A stretch of 64,000 nucleotides of DNA from Hansschlegelia beijingensis (GCF_014196425.1 NZ_JACIDR010000001.1:620001-684000); one strand, 5' to 3'; shown: positions 8,274 to 15,865, counted from the first letter of the stretch. The notes: generated by a model not told the origin, from the sequence alone. Program-made: numbers and translations.

Positions 8274-8804
8274 CTAGCGGCGCTCGATGCCCGCGTTGAG
8301 CGAAGGATCGTCCGCCGCGCCTTCGGACGCGCCCGGCGCCCTTCCGCCGGCGGTCGCGCCGGATCGGCCGGCGCCCGCGCTGCCCTGGCCGGGGGCGGTT
8401 CCGGACGAGCCGGTCAGCTGGCCTGTCTGACCGGACTGGATGTTCGACTCGACGCTCCCGCCGCCGTCGATCCGGCTGTTGCGGGTGGTGTTCGGCTGGC
8501 CGCTGCTGTTGAAGCTCGGATTGGACAGGCCGCCGGTTCCGCCGGGGGCGACGCCGACGGAGTTGCCAGGCCCGCCGTTCATGGCGCCGCCCATGGTCCC
8601 GCCGGTCGCGGCCGAGCCGGTTCCGGCGGCTCCGCCCGATCGGCCGGCCGCGCCGCCGACGCTCGAGCCCGCCGAGCCTGCGGACGCGCCCCCGGCCGAG
8701 CCGCCGCCCGAGCCGCCTCCGGAGCCGCCGCCGCTCTGGGCGAGGGCCGCGGGAGCGGCAAGAAGCGCCGCTGCGAAGAGCGGCGCGAGAAGTTTGTTCG
8801 TCAT
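8274..8804 (-). CDS. Secreted Gly/Ser-rich low-complexity protein, antisense within GTA cluster
   Basis: 176 residues with a signal peptide (MTNKLLAPLFAAALLAAPAA, cleavage near AQS). The mature part is nearly all Gly, Ser, Ala with repeats such as SGGGSGGGSGGGSAGG and scattered Asn/Thr; no folded domain is apparent. AGGAGG lies 9 nt before the ATG. Its stop abuts the terminase stop (TGA then CTA at 8271-8276), so it is convergent with and embedded in the GTA operon. An excellent EcfG-type promoter lies about 55 nt upstream, suggesting expression in general stress and independence from the GTA. Function unknown. Confidence 0.8.
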   Translation of the reverse strand: MTNKLLAPLFAAALLAAPAALAQSGGGSGGGSGGGSAGGASAGSAGSSVGGAAGRSGGAAGTGSAATGGTMGGAMNGGPGNSVGVAPGGTGGLSNPSFNSSGQPNTTRNSRIDGGGSVESNIQSGQTGQLTGSSGTAPGQGSAGAGRSGATAGGRAPGASEGAADDPSLNAGIERR

Positions 8805-8857
8805 GGCGAGAATCCTCCTGATCGCGAACGTCTCGTTCGCCTGGAGCTCGTCCCGGA

Positions 8858-8883
8858 AACGTAGGGCCGTCTGGCTTTGTTCC
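8858..8883 (-). promoter_or_regulatory. EcfG (general stress sigma factor) promoter
   Basis: On the minus strand GGAAC (8883-8879), a 17-nt spacer, then CGTTTCC with CGTT at 8861-8858. This matches GGAAC-N16/17-CGTT exactly. It points at the Gly/Ser-rich gene starting at 8804 with a leader of about 45-50 nt. Confidence 0.8.
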
Positions 8884-8925
8884 AGTCGGGCCGCGGATGC
8901 GCTCCGCGGCCCGACCGGACGTCGG

Positions 8926-9873
8926 TCAGCTCTCGATGACGTAGACGATCTCGTAGGTGTCCGGATCGACGATGACGATCACGTCGTCATCGGTGATGAA
9001 GTAGCTGTACTCTGCGTATTCCGGGACGATCTCGACGATCTTCGGCGGCAGCCGATGGATCGTGACCGTCCGCGGCACCGACACGCCGACGCTGACCTTC
9101 GCTCCGCCCAGGCTCGAGCGCGAGACTTTCGCGCCGCCGCCGGAGCTCACGATGGTCTGGCGGATCGTCGTCCGCTGATCGCTGGTGACGTTGACCTTTG
9201 TCTTCGAGGTGCTCGTCTCCCGGGATGCGCCGCCGCTGCGCGTGTCGCTTTCGGTGGTCGAGCGGGAGTCCGAGCGGTGATCGGAGCCGGATTTGTCGTC
9301 CGGAGAGGAGGTGGAGCGATCCGAGCCCGAGCGATGCCCCGCGCGATCCTTCGTGGCGTCGTCCCGGCCCGCAGAGCCGGACCCGGTGCGCGACTTCTCG
9401 GAATCCTGGCTCGGTTCCGACCGGTCGGAACCGCTCTTCTCCATTTCGCCCGGCCGGGTTTCGGAACGCGATCCATCGGCCTTCTCGGAACGCGAGGACT
9501 CTCCCGCGGAAGGCGAGCCGGAGCCCGAGCGGTCGCCGCCACGCTCATCCGACGCTGAACCGCCGGCCGAACCGGACATGCCCCGCTCGCCGGCCGAACC
9601 GCCTCGCGAGCCGGGCTCCGAGCCGGCGGAAGGCGAGGTCCCGCCTGAGCTCGTGCCGCCGCCGGCGGTCGAGCCGGACGAGGATGCGTCGCCGCCTGCG
9701 GAGCCGGACGAGCCCGCGCCGCTCATGCCCGCGCCGCCGGACGAGCCGGATGACGAGCCCCCCGCGCTGGACGGGCTCGATGATGAGCCCTGGTTGGAAC
9801 TCTGCGCGAACGCGCCGACCGGCGCCGCGACGATGGCGATCGCCGCGGCCGTGCCAAGAAGAATGTTCCTCAT
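8926..9873 (-). CDS. Secreted Ser-rich protein with C-terminal DUF1236 domain
   Basis: 315 residues. Signal peptide MRNILLGTAAAIAIVAAPVG, cleaved near AFAQ. Residues ~25-210 are low complexity: first Gly/Ser, then Ser/Asp/Arg/Lys/Glu-rich runs (SGSDRSEPSQDSEKSR, DRSTSSPDDKSGSD), likely disordered. The last ~95 residues form a DUF1236 domain (VNVTSDQRTTIRQTIV; PRTVTIHRLPPKIVEIVPEY; YSYFITDDDVIVIVDPDTYEIVYVI), found in rhizobial envelope proteins of unknown function. GAGGG lies 8 nt before the ATG at 9873; an in-frame ATG at 9888 is an alternative. It has its own EcfG-type promoter and runs antisense to the GTA operon. Confidence 0.88.
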   Translation of the reverse strand: MRNILLGTAAAIAIVAAPVGAFAQSSNQGSSSSPSSAGGSSSGSSGGAGMSGAGSSGSAGGDASSSGSTAGGGTSSGGTSPSAGSEPGSRGGSAGERGMSGSAGGSASDERGGDRSGSGSPSAGESSRSEKADGSRSETRPGEMEKSGSDRSEPSQDSEKSRTGSGSAGRDDATKDRAGHRSGSDRSTSSPDDKSGSDHRSDSRSTTESDTRSGGASRETSTSKTKVNVTSDQRTTIRQTIVSSGGGAKVSRSSLGGAKVSVGVSVPRTVTIHRLPPKIVEIVPEYAEYSYFITDDDVIVIVDPDTYEIVYVIES

Positions 9874-9932
9874 GAATAAAGCCCTCATACGCCGCGATAT
9901 TGCGCGGCTCACAAGTGCGCCCTCGGCTCCCG

Positions 9933-9957
9933 AACGTCGCCCAGTCAGAATTGTTCC
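9933..9957 (-). promoter_or_regulatory. EcfG (general stress sigma factor) promoter
   Basis: On the minus strand GGAAC (9957-9953), a 16-nt spacer, then CGTTCG with CGTT at 9936-9933. Exact match to the consensus, about 60 nt before the DUF1236 protein start at 9873. Confidence 0.8.
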
Positions 9958-10102
9958 AGAACTCCCGCGCCGGTCTCTCCGTCGGAGCTGACGATTACGC
10001 TGCAATGCGGCAGGGGCGCTGCGTGCGATCCTGCGAAGATCTCCTCTCCGCCGGACGGGCGTCCAGCCCGTTCATCTCTAGTTCAGAATACTGGAGGGCT
10101 TC

Positions 10103-11281
10103 ATGGGCTTTGCTTTCCCGCGCCTGTTCCGCCGCGCGCCGCACACCAAGAGCGGGGGCTTCGCGGCCTTTGCGGCGCTGCACGGAGGCGCTCGGGCGGT
10201 CTGGAGCGCGCGCGATCCGGCGACGCTCGCCCGCGAGGGCTACCAGCGAAACCCCGTGGCGCATCGCGCGGTGCGGATGGTGGCGGAGGCCGCGGGCGGG
10301 GTGCCGCTGATCCTCACGGAAGGCGAGCGCGAGCTCGACGCCCACCCCCTGCTCGACCTGCTGGGCCGACCCAATCCGCGGCAGGGCAAGGCCGGGCTCG
10401 TCGAAGCCCTCGTCTCGCACCTGCTGATCTCCGGCGACGCCTATCTGGAGGCCGTGACGCTGGACGGCGAGCCGCGCGAACTGCACGTGCTGCGGCCGGA
10501 CCGGATGCGGGTGCTGCCCGACCCGGAAGGCTGGCCGGAAGCCTATGAGTACCGCGTCGGCGCGGAGGTCTCGCGCTTCGACCAGCGCGCCGAGCCTACG
10601 CCGCCGATCCTGCACCTGACGCTGTTCCACCCGTTCGACGATCATTACGGGCTGAGCCCGCTCGAGCCGGCCGCGCAGGCGGTCGACCTCCACAACGCCG
10701 CCTCCGCCTGGAACAAGGCGCTGCTCGACAATGCGGCCCGGCCCTCCGGCGCGCTGGTCTACAAGGGGCCGGAGGGGCAGGGGCTTTCGGACGACCAGGT
10801 CGAGCGGCTGAAGGCGGAGCTCGAGGCGCAGTTTTCGGGCGCCGCGAACGCCGGGCGGCCGCTGCTGCTCGACGGCGGGCTGGACTGGCGGCCGATGGCG
10901 CTGACGCCGCAGGAGATGGACTTCCTGCAGGCCAGGAACGCGGCGGCGCGCGACATCGCGCTCGCCTTCGGAGTGCCGCCGATGCTGCTGGGCATTCCGG
11001 GGGACGCCACCTACGCCAACTACAGCGAGGCCAACCGCGCGCTGTGGCGCCAGACGGCGCTGCCGCTGCTGTCGCGGATCGCGCAGTCGATCGCCGGATG
11101 GCTCGGCCCGGCTTGGGGCGCGGAGCTGGCGCTCAGGCCGGACCTCGACGCGGTCGAGGCGCTGGCGGGCGAGCGCGAGGCGCTGTGGCGCCGGGTCACC
11201 GCCGCGACCTTCCTCAGCGACGACGAGAAACGCGCCGCGGTGGGTTATCAGCCGCGAGACCGGAGGCGCGACGAGGCGTGA
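10103..11281 (+). CDS. GTA portal protein (HK97 family, RcGTA gp3 homologue)
   Basis: 392 residues, the usual length for the family. Typical HK97 portal features: YQRNPVAHRAVRMVAEAAGGVPL near the start, HPLLDLLGRPNP, LLISGDAYLEAV, LHVLRPDRMRVLPDP, the PSGALVY wing segment, and FGVPPMLLGIPGDATYANYSEANRALW before the clip/C-terminal region. It forms the dodecameric ring through which DNA enters the head. It resumes the rightward GTA operon 1.8 kb after the terminase; the gap is filled by two antisense secreted-protein genes. It would be adjacent to the terminase in the usual gene order. Confidence 0.95.
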   Translation: MGFAFPRLFRRAPHTKSGGFAAFAALHGGARAVWSARDPATLAREGYQRNPVAHRAVRMVAEAAGGVPLILTEGERELDAHPLLDLLGRPNPRQGKAGLVEALVSHLLISGDAYLEAVTLDGEPRELHVLRPDRMRVLPDPEGWPEAYEYRVGAEVSRFDQRAEPTPPILHLTLFHPFDDHYGLSPLEPAAQAVDLHNAASAWNKALLDNAARPSGALVYKGPEGQGLSDDQVERLKAELEAQFSGAANAGRPLLLDGGLDWRPMALTPQEMDFLQARNAAARDIALAFGVPPMLLGIPGDATYANYSEANRALWRQTALPLLSRIAQSIAGWLGPAWGAELALRPDLDAVEALAGEREALWRRVTAATFLSDDEKRAAVGYQPRDRRRDEA

Positions 11282-11288
11282 CGGCCGC

Positions 11289-11684
11289 TCAGCGCTTGTC
11301 CTCGCCCGCGGGCTTCTCCGGAGGCGGCGGCGGCTCCGGCTTGAAGCTGGCGCCGGCGTAGTTCGCCCAGCCGCGCTCGACCGCCGTCTTCAGGGGACCG
11401 TCCGGACACTCGGTCCGCCGGCCCGCGCGCCGCGCCGCGGCGAGGCGTCTTTTCTCCTTTGCGGTGAGCTCGCCGAGCCCCGCGCTCAAACGCTCGAACA
11501 TCTCCGCGGCCTGCGCTTCGGTCGCCACCTTGCAGGCCACGACATAGCCCGCGAACAGCCCGAGATTGAGGATCTTCTCCTCCTGGATCCGGGGGTCCGT
11601 CGCGCTCGCCCGGGTCTGCGCGCAGACGAGCGCCGCCAGCGCGATGGCGGCGACCTTTCCCCGGCTGGTCGTGGCTGAGCTCAT
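11289..11684 (-). CDS. Small secreted protein of unknown function, antisense within GTA cluster
   Basis: 131 residues with a signal-like N-terminus (MSSATTSRGKVAAIALAALV, Ala-Ser-Ala cleavage near 29). The mature region has two Cys (ACKVA; TECPDG), a helical Lys/Arg/Glu-rich middle (GLGELTAKEKRRLAAARRAG) and a proline-rich tail (FKPEPPPPPEKP). It superficially resembles small periplasmic proteins common in Hyphomicrobiales, but no family is recognised. It lies between portal and prohead protease on the opposite strand, its end 7 bp from the portal stop. No strong ribosome binding site is visible, so the start is tentative. Confidence 0.65.
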   Translation of the reverse strand: MSSATTSRGKVAAIALAALVCAQTRASATDPRIQEEKILNLGLFAGYVVACKVATEAQAAEMFERLSAGLGELTAKEKRRLAAARRAGRRTECPDGPLKTAVERGWANYAGASFKPEPPPPPEKPAGEDKR

Positions 11685-11717
11685 CGCTGCGTCATAGCGC
11701 TTCTGGAAGAACCCGCC

Positions 11718-12263
11718 ATGCCCCATCCGCTCACCCGGGCGCGCTCCGACGCGCCCGAACTGAAGCGCCTGCCCGTCGCGCCGGCGGTCTCCGCCGATGG
11801 GCGGGTCGAGGGTTACGCCTCGCTGTTCGGCGTCGTCGACCTCGGCCGCGACCGGGTGGAGCGCGGCGCCTTCGCAAGATCGCTCGCCGCCAGAGGCCCG
11901 CTCGGCGTGCGCTTCCTGTTCCAGCACGATCCGGCCGAGCCGATCGGCGCCTGGAGCGCGCTCGTCGAGGATTCCCGCGGGCTGCGCGTCACAGGCCGGC
12001 TCAACCTGGCGGTCGCCCGCGCCCGCGAGGTCCACGCGCTGCTGCGGCAGGGCGCGCTCGACGGGCTGTCGATCGGCTTCCGCGCCGTGCGCAGCGTCCG
12101 CGAGGCCGGCGGCGTGCGCCGCCTCACCGAGATCGACCTCTGGGAGATCTCGGTCGTCACCTTCCCGATGCTGCCGGACGCCCGCGTCGCGGCGGTCAAG
12201 CGCGGCTCACTTCATCCTTCCCGCCGCCTCAGCGCGGCTGTTTCGCCAGAGGCTGACCGATGA
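11718..12263 (+). CDS. GTA prohead protease (HK97 family, RcGTA gp4 homologue)
   Basis: 181 residues of the peptidase U35 fold. Catalytic His70 is in RFLFQHDP and Ser118 in DGLSIGF; VEGYASLFGVVD and WEISVVTFPM are family motifs. It cleaves the N-terminal delta domain of the capsid protein during head maturation. The last codons overlap the capsid start (ATGA at 12260-12263), implying translational coupling. Start ATG 11718 is 33 bp from the divergent unknown gene. Confidence 0.95.
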   Translation: MPHPLTRARSDAPELKRLPVAPAVSADGRVEGYASLFGVVDLGRDRVERGAFARSLAARGPLGVRFLFQHDPAEPIGAWSALVEDSRGLRVTGRLNLAVARAREVHALLRQGALDGLSIGFRAVRSVREAGGVRRLTEIDLWEISVVTFPMLPDARVAAVKRGSLHPSRRLSAAVSPEADR

Positions 12264-13528
12264 CGCATGCCGAACTCCGCTCGCCCGAGACCAAGGCCGC
12301 CGAGGGCGCGCCGTCGAGCCTCGAGGTGGTGACCGCCTTCGACGACTTCATGCGCGCTTTCGAGACCTTCAAGGAGGTCAATGACGAGCGCCTGGCCGAG
12401 ATCGAGGCGCGGCTCTCGCCTGACGCGCTGACGAGCGAGAAGCTCGCCCGGCTCGACGACGCGCTCGACCGCCAGCAGCGGGTCCTCGACACGCTCGCGC
12501 TGAAGAGCCGCCGTCCCCCGCTCGAGGCCGCAGGCGGCCGGGAGCCGGCGGCGCGCGGCGAGCACAAGGCGGCGTTCGACGCCTATGTGCGCCGCGGCGA
12601 GGTCGCCTCGCTGAAGAGCCTCGAAGGCAAGGCGCTCGCCGCCGTGACCGACGCGCAGGGCGGCTATCTCGTGCCGGAGGTCACCGAACGCGAGATCGGC
12701 CGCCGGCTCGCCGAGGTCTCCCCGATCCGCGCCATCGCGACCGTGCGCCAGGTCACCGCCTCGGTGTTCCGCAAGCCGTTCGCGACCGCGGGCTTCGCCT
12801 CCGGCTGGGCCTCCGAGACCGGCGGCCGGGCGCAGTCCGCGACGCCGACGCTCGACGAGCTCGCCTTCCCGGCGATGGAGCTGTTCGCGATGCCGGCCGC
12901 GACCCAGACGCTGCTCGACGACGCGGCGGTCGACCTCGACCAGTGGATCGCCGAGGAGGTCGAGACCGCCTTCGCCGAGCAGGAGAGCGTGGCCTTCGTC
13001 ACCGGCGACGGAACCACCCGGCCGCAGGGCTTCCTGACGCCCGCCAAGGTCGCGAACTCGGCCTGGGAGTGGGGCAAGATCGGCTATGTGGCGACCGGCG
13101 CGGACGGCGCCTTCGCGACCACGAGCCCCTCCGACCGCCTGCTCGACCTGATCTATGCGCTGCGCTCGGGCTATCGCCGCAACGCGACCTTCGTGATGAA
13201 CCGCCGCACCCAGGCGGCCGTGCGCAAGCTCAAGGACGCCGACGGCCGCTATCTCTGGGAGCCGCCGGCGACCGGGCAGGGCAGCGCCACGCTGATCGGC
13301 TTCCCCGTGGTGGAGGCCGAGGCGATGCCCGACGTCGCCGAGGACGCCCACGCCATCGCCTTCGGGGATTTCCGCCGAGGCTATCTGGTGGTCGACCGGA
13401 TCGGCGTGCGGATCCTGCGCGATCCCTTCACGGCCAAGCCCTACGTGCTGTTCTACACCACCAAGCGCGTCGGCGGCGGCGTCCAGGACTTCGACGCCAT
13501 CAAGACGCTGAAGTTTGGCGAGAGCTGA
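12260..13528 (+). CDS. GTA major capsid protein (HK97 family, RcGTA gp5 homologue)
   Basis: 422 residues. The first ~110 form a charged coiled-coil scaffold-like segment (FDDFMRAFETFKEVNDERLAEIEARL). The HK97 fold starts around EGKALAAVTDAQGGYLVPEV, where processing is expected. Later landmarks are FASGWASETGGRAQS, PAATQTLLDDAAVDLDQWI, EQESVAFVTGDGTTRPQGFL (E-loop/A-domain) and YLVVDRIGVRILRDPFTAKPYV near the end. It forms the particle shell. It is translationally coupled to the protease and followed by a palindromic repeat before the next connector gene. Confidence 0.96.
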   Translation: MTHAELRSPETKAAEGAPSSLEVVTAFDDFMRAFETFKEVNDERLAEIEARLSPDALTSEKLARLDDALDRQQRVLDTLALKSRRPPLEAAGGREPAARGEHKAAFDAYVRRGEVASLKSLEGKALAAVTDAQGGYLVPEVTEREIGRRLAEVSPIRAIATVRQVTASVFRKPFATAGFASGWASETGGRAQSATPTLDELAFPAMELFAMPAATQTLLDDAAVDLDQWIAEEVETAFAEQESVAFVTGDGTTRPQGFLTPAKVANSAWEWGKIGYVATGADGAFATTSPSDRLLDLIYALRSGYRRNATFVMNRRTQAAVRKLKDADGRYLWEPPATGQGSATLIGFPVVEAEAMPDVAEDAHAIAFGDFRRGYLVVDRIGVRILRDPFTAKPYVLFYTTKRVGGGVQDFDAIKTLKFGES

Positions 13529-13533
13529 GCTTC

Positions 13534-13639
13534 CGTCATCCCGGCCGGCGGCGCCGCGCCGCCGATCCGGCATCGCGTTCAGGATCGAGCGCCCCTCGGG
13601 GAGGACGATCCCGGCTCGCAGCGCGCGGCCGGGATCACG
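13534..13639. repeat. REP-like palindromic repeat, copy 1 (capsid-connector gap)
   Basis: Left arm CGTCATCCCGG (13534-13544) and right arm CCGGGATCACG (13629-13639) are inverted with one mismatch. The interior shares GATCCGGCATCGCG and CGATCCCGGCT with copy 2 at 16956. About 106 bp long. Confidence 0.7.
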
Positions 13640-13673
13640 CGCTCACGCCTTTCCTTCATCTCAGGACATCGTC

Positions 13674-14204
13674 ATGCCCGCCGTGATGCTCACCGCGCCG
13701 GAGGCCGAGCCGATCGGCCTCGCGGACGCGAAGGCCTATCTGCGCCTCGACCACGACGCCGAGGACCCGCTGGTCCAGGACCTGATCGCGGCCGCGGCCC
13801 GGCAGGTCGAAAAGCTGACGCGTCGCGTTCTGATCGCGCAGCGCTGGCGGCTCGACGTCCGGCTGCCCTGCGGCGAGGCGATCCCGCTCAGGCCGCGCCC
13901 GGTGCGCGAGGTCGAGGCGGTGCGCCTGCGCCGCCCGGACGGCGGCTTCGAGACGCTTCCCACGGACGCCTGGAGCTTCGACTGGGCCGGGGAGCGGCTG
14001 ATCCTGCTGCGCCCGCCGCCCGGCCGCGGCGCGCTCGAGATCGAGCTCGCCTGCGGCTATGGCGATCCGGAGGACGTGCCGGAGTCGCTGCTGCTCGCGA
14101 TGCGCCGGCTGGTCGCGGACGGCTACGAGCGCCGCAGCCCCGCCGAGGGACCGCCGGCCGACGTCGCGGCGCTGCTCGCGCCCTACCGGGACCTCTCGCT
14201 GTGA
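13674..14204 (+). CDS. GTA head-tail connector (RcGTA gp6 homologue)
   Basis: 176 residues. LTAPEAEPIGLADAKAYLRLDH and DPLVQDLIAAAARQVEKLTRRVL match the phage gp6-like/HK97 connector family (TIGR02215-type), and the C-terminal VPESLLLAMRRLVADGYERR is typical. It forms a ring between portal and tail. ATG 13674 follows AGGA by about 7 nt. Its stop overlaps the GTG start of the next gene (GTGA at 14201), so the three connector genes are translated in series. Confidence 0.9.
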   Translation: MPAVMLTAPEAEPIGLADAKAYLRLDHDAEDPLVQDLIAAAARQVEKLTRRVLIAQRWRLDVRLPCGEAIPLRPRPVREVEAVRLRRPDGGFETLPTDAWSFDWAGERLILLRPPPGRGALEIELACGYGDPEDVPESLLLAMRRLVADGYERRSPAEGPPADVAALLAPYRDLSL

Positions 14205-14521
14205 GCCCGGGCGCGCTGCGGCGGCGCGTGACGATCGAGGCGCCCGCCGACGCGCCGGACGGCGCAGGCGGCGTCGTCCGCGGCTTCGCCCCGCTGGCTC
14301 AGGCCTGCGCCGCGCTGGAGCCGGTCTCGGCCGCCGAGGCCGAGCAGGGCCGCGCCGCCGGCCTCAGACGTCTGTGGCGGGTGACGATCCGGGCGCGCGG
14401 CGACGTCACCGGCGGCTGCCGCCTCGTCTGGCGCGAGAAGCGTTTCGACGTGCTGTCCGTCCGCCCGCTCGACGCGGACGGGCGCTACGAGGAACTGCTC
14501 TGCGAGGAGACCGCGCCGTGA
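14201..14521 (+). CDS. GTA head-tail adaptor (RcGTA gp7 homologue)
   Basis: 106 residues. The N-terminus MSPGALRRRVTIEAPADAPDGAGGVVRGF and the pattern ALEPVSAAEAEQGRAAG, IRARGDVTGGCRLVWREKRFDVLSV match the phage head-tail joining family (SPP1 gp16-like, PF05521). It starts at GTG 14201, overlapping the previous stop, and its stop overlaps the next GTG start. It closes the head and connects to the tail terminator. Confidence 0.88.
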   Translation: MSPGALRRRVTIEAPADAPDGAGGVVRGFAPLAQACAALEPVSAAEAEQGRAAGLRRLWRVTIRARGDVTGGCRLVWREKRFDVLSVRPLDADGRYEELLCEETAP

Positions 14522-14949
14522 CGCAGCTCTCCTCCGCGCTGGCGCTGCGCAGCGCCGTCCATCAGCGTCTCGCCGGCGACGGCGCGCTCGGCGCCCTGCT
14601 GGGCGGCGCGCGGATCTATGACGAGCCGCCCCGCGCGGCCGCGCCGCCTTACCTGGTGCTGGCCGAGATCGAGACGCGCGATCTCTCGGGCGACGCGGCG
14701 CCGGCCCACGAACACGCCTTCGCGCTGGAGGTCTGGTCACGGCAGGGCGGTCTGTCGGAGGCGCTCAAGGCCGCCGACCGCGTGGTCCGCCTGATCGACG
14801 GCGCGGCGCTCGAGCTCGACGGCGTCCGGCTCGCGAACCTCGCCTGGATCTCGACCGAGGCCGAGCGGCTCGTCGGCCGGGACCTGCGCCGCGCCGCCAT
14901 CCGTTTCCGCGCGGTGACCGAGCCCGCGGCCCCCACCGACGCGCTCTAG
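14518..14949 (+). CDS. GTA tail terminator, DUF3168 family (RcGTA gp8 homologue)
   Basis: 143 residues from GTG 14518, which overlaps the gp7 stop (GTGA). LRSAVHQRLAGDGALGALLGG, IYDEPPRAAAPPYLVLAEIE, HAFALEVWSRQGGLSEALKAADRVV and RDLRRAAIRFRAVTEP are DUF3168 landmarks. Members cap the tail tube at its head-proximal end. A long open frame extends upstream of the GTG, but it lies over the previous two genes and is arginine-rich, so it is not coding. Confidence 0.9.
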   Translation: MTQLSSALALRSAVHQRLAGDGALGALLGGARIYDEPPRAAAPPYLVLAEIETRDLSGDAAPAHEHAFALEVWSRQGGLSEALKAADRVVRLIDGAALELDGVRLANLAWISTEAERLVGRDLRRAAIRFRAVTEPAAPTDAL

Positions 14950-14961
14950 ACGAGGATCAAG

Positions 14962-15360
14962 ATGGCCATCCAGAAGGGCAAGGACCTGCTCCTGAAGGTC
15001 TCGGACGGCGCCGGCGGCTTCGTCACCGTGGCGGGGCTGCGGTCGCGCTCGCTGTCGTTCAACGCCGAGCCGGTCGACGTCACCCATTCCGAAAGCGCCG
15101 GCCGCTGGCGCGAGCTGCTGGCGGGCGCCGGCGTCAAGAAGGCGAGCGTGGCCGGCGCGGGCGTGTTCCGCGACGAGGCCTCGGACGGCCTGGTGTTCGA
15201 CGGCGCGATCGCCGAATTCCAGATCGTCATCCCGGATTTCGGAGCCGTGCAGGGCCCGTTTCAGGTGACGGGGCTCGAGTTTCGCGGCGAACACGCCGGA
15301 GAGGTCGCCTACGACCTCGCGCTGGAGAGCGCCGGCGCGCTGAGCTTCGCGGCCGCCTGA
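14962..15360 (+). CDS. GTA major tail protein, TP901-1 family (RcGTA gp9 homologue)
   Basis: 132 residues. MAIQKGKDLLLKVSDGAGGFVTVAGLRSRSLSFNAEPVDVTH is characteristic of TP901-1-like tail tube proteins, followed by SAGRWRELLAGAGVKKASVAGAGVF and EHAGEVAYDLALESAGALSF. It polymerises into the tail tube. A short 12-bp gap from gp8 carries GAGGATCA as the ribosome binding site. The next GTA gene, gp10, is delayed by two small unrelated genes. Confidence 0.93.
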   Translation: MAIQKGKDLLLKVSDGAGGFVTVAGLRSRSLSFNAEPVDVTHSESAGRWRELLAGAGVKKASVAGAGVFRDEASDGLVFDGAIAEFQIVIPDFGAVQGPFQVTGLEFRGEHAGEVAYDLALESAGALSFAAA

Positions 15361-15391
15361 TCAGGCCGCACGCGGGCTGTCGAAGCCGCCG

Positions 15392-15589
15392 TCACGTCGT
15401 CCCGGAAGGTTTCACCGGCAGGCCGACGGCCTCACGCTCGGCAGCGAGCGCGTCCGCGATGTCTTCGCGGCTCACCGAAGCCTCCGGAAAGGCGTCGTGA
15501 AGTTGTGCGGCGGTCGCGTGCACGTCCAGCGGCCCGTCCGCCGCGGTCGCGACATCTGCGATTTCTACCGCCAGGGGCAGCTTGCTCAT
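15392..15589 (-). CDS. Small hypothetical protein, antisense within GTA cluster
   Basis: 65 residues: MSKLPLAVEIADVATAADGP then DVHATAAQLHDAFPEASVSREDIADALAAEREAVGLPV. It is acidic, predicted alpha-helical, with no signal peptide or membrane segment. The ribosome binding site is strong (GGAGGAAGACG-ATG). A GGAAC-N16-CGAT element about 50-70 nt upstream resembles an EcfG promoter with one -10 mismatch. No family is recognised. Good start signals and an own promoter candidate make it probably real despite its size. Confidence 0.6.
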   Translation of the reverse strand: MSKLPLAVEIADVATAADGPLDVHATAAQLHDAFPEASVSREDIADALAAEREAVGLPVKPSGTT

Positions 15590-15637
15590 CGTCTTCCTCC
15601 GGAGGGCAGGTGACGCAACGCGTTCGTTACCGGACCA

Positions 15638-15662
15638 ATCGTCCCCGGCGGCTCTTGGTTCC
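15638..15662 (-). promoter_or_regulatory. Possible EcfG-type promoter (one mismatch)
   Basis: On the minus strand GGAAC (15662-15658), a 16-nt spacer, CGAT (15641-15638). Spacing and leader length (about 45 nt to the start at 15589) resemble the two exact EcfG promoters of this locus; the -10 reads CGAT instead of CGTT. Confidence 0.4.
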
Positions 15663-15685
15663 TTGAAAAAGCAGAGGAACTCGCC

Positions 15686-15865
15686 ATGGGCGTCGTCGAG
15701 CTGATCGTCGCGCTCTGCCTTCAGGCGGAGCCCGGCGCCTGCCGCGTCGAGCGCCGGCAGCAGCCTGCGCCGTTCACGGCCTGCGTCGTCGCCGAGGAGG
15801 CGCGGGAGCTCGCGCCGCCGCCCGGCTGGTACCTGGCGCGCTGGACCTGCCGGTGGCGGGGTTAG
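15686..15865 (+). CDS. Small conserved-type hypothetical protein (59 aa)
   Basis: 59 residues: MGVVELIVALCLQAEPGACR ... FTACVVAEEAREL ... PPGWYLARWTCRWRG. The pattern hydrophobic start - Cys - GACR - central Cys - Pro-Gly-Trp - RWxC at the end resembles a group of 60-70 aa proteins common in alphaproteobacteria (PGW...VRWRC endings), probably periplasmic with paired Cys; this is recalled resemblance only. AGAGGAA lies 8 nt before the ATG. It sits between gp9 and gp10 on the GTA strand but is not a known GTA gene. Confidence 0.55.
   Translation: MGVVELIVALCLQAEPGACRVERRQQPAPFTACVVAEEARELAPPPGWYLARWTCRWRG

Noticed and set aside
14059-14949. A long open frame upstream of the DUF3168 start suggesting a larger protein.
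   Set aside because: It lies over gp6 and gp7 in another frame and is Arg-rich; homology starts at GTG 14518.
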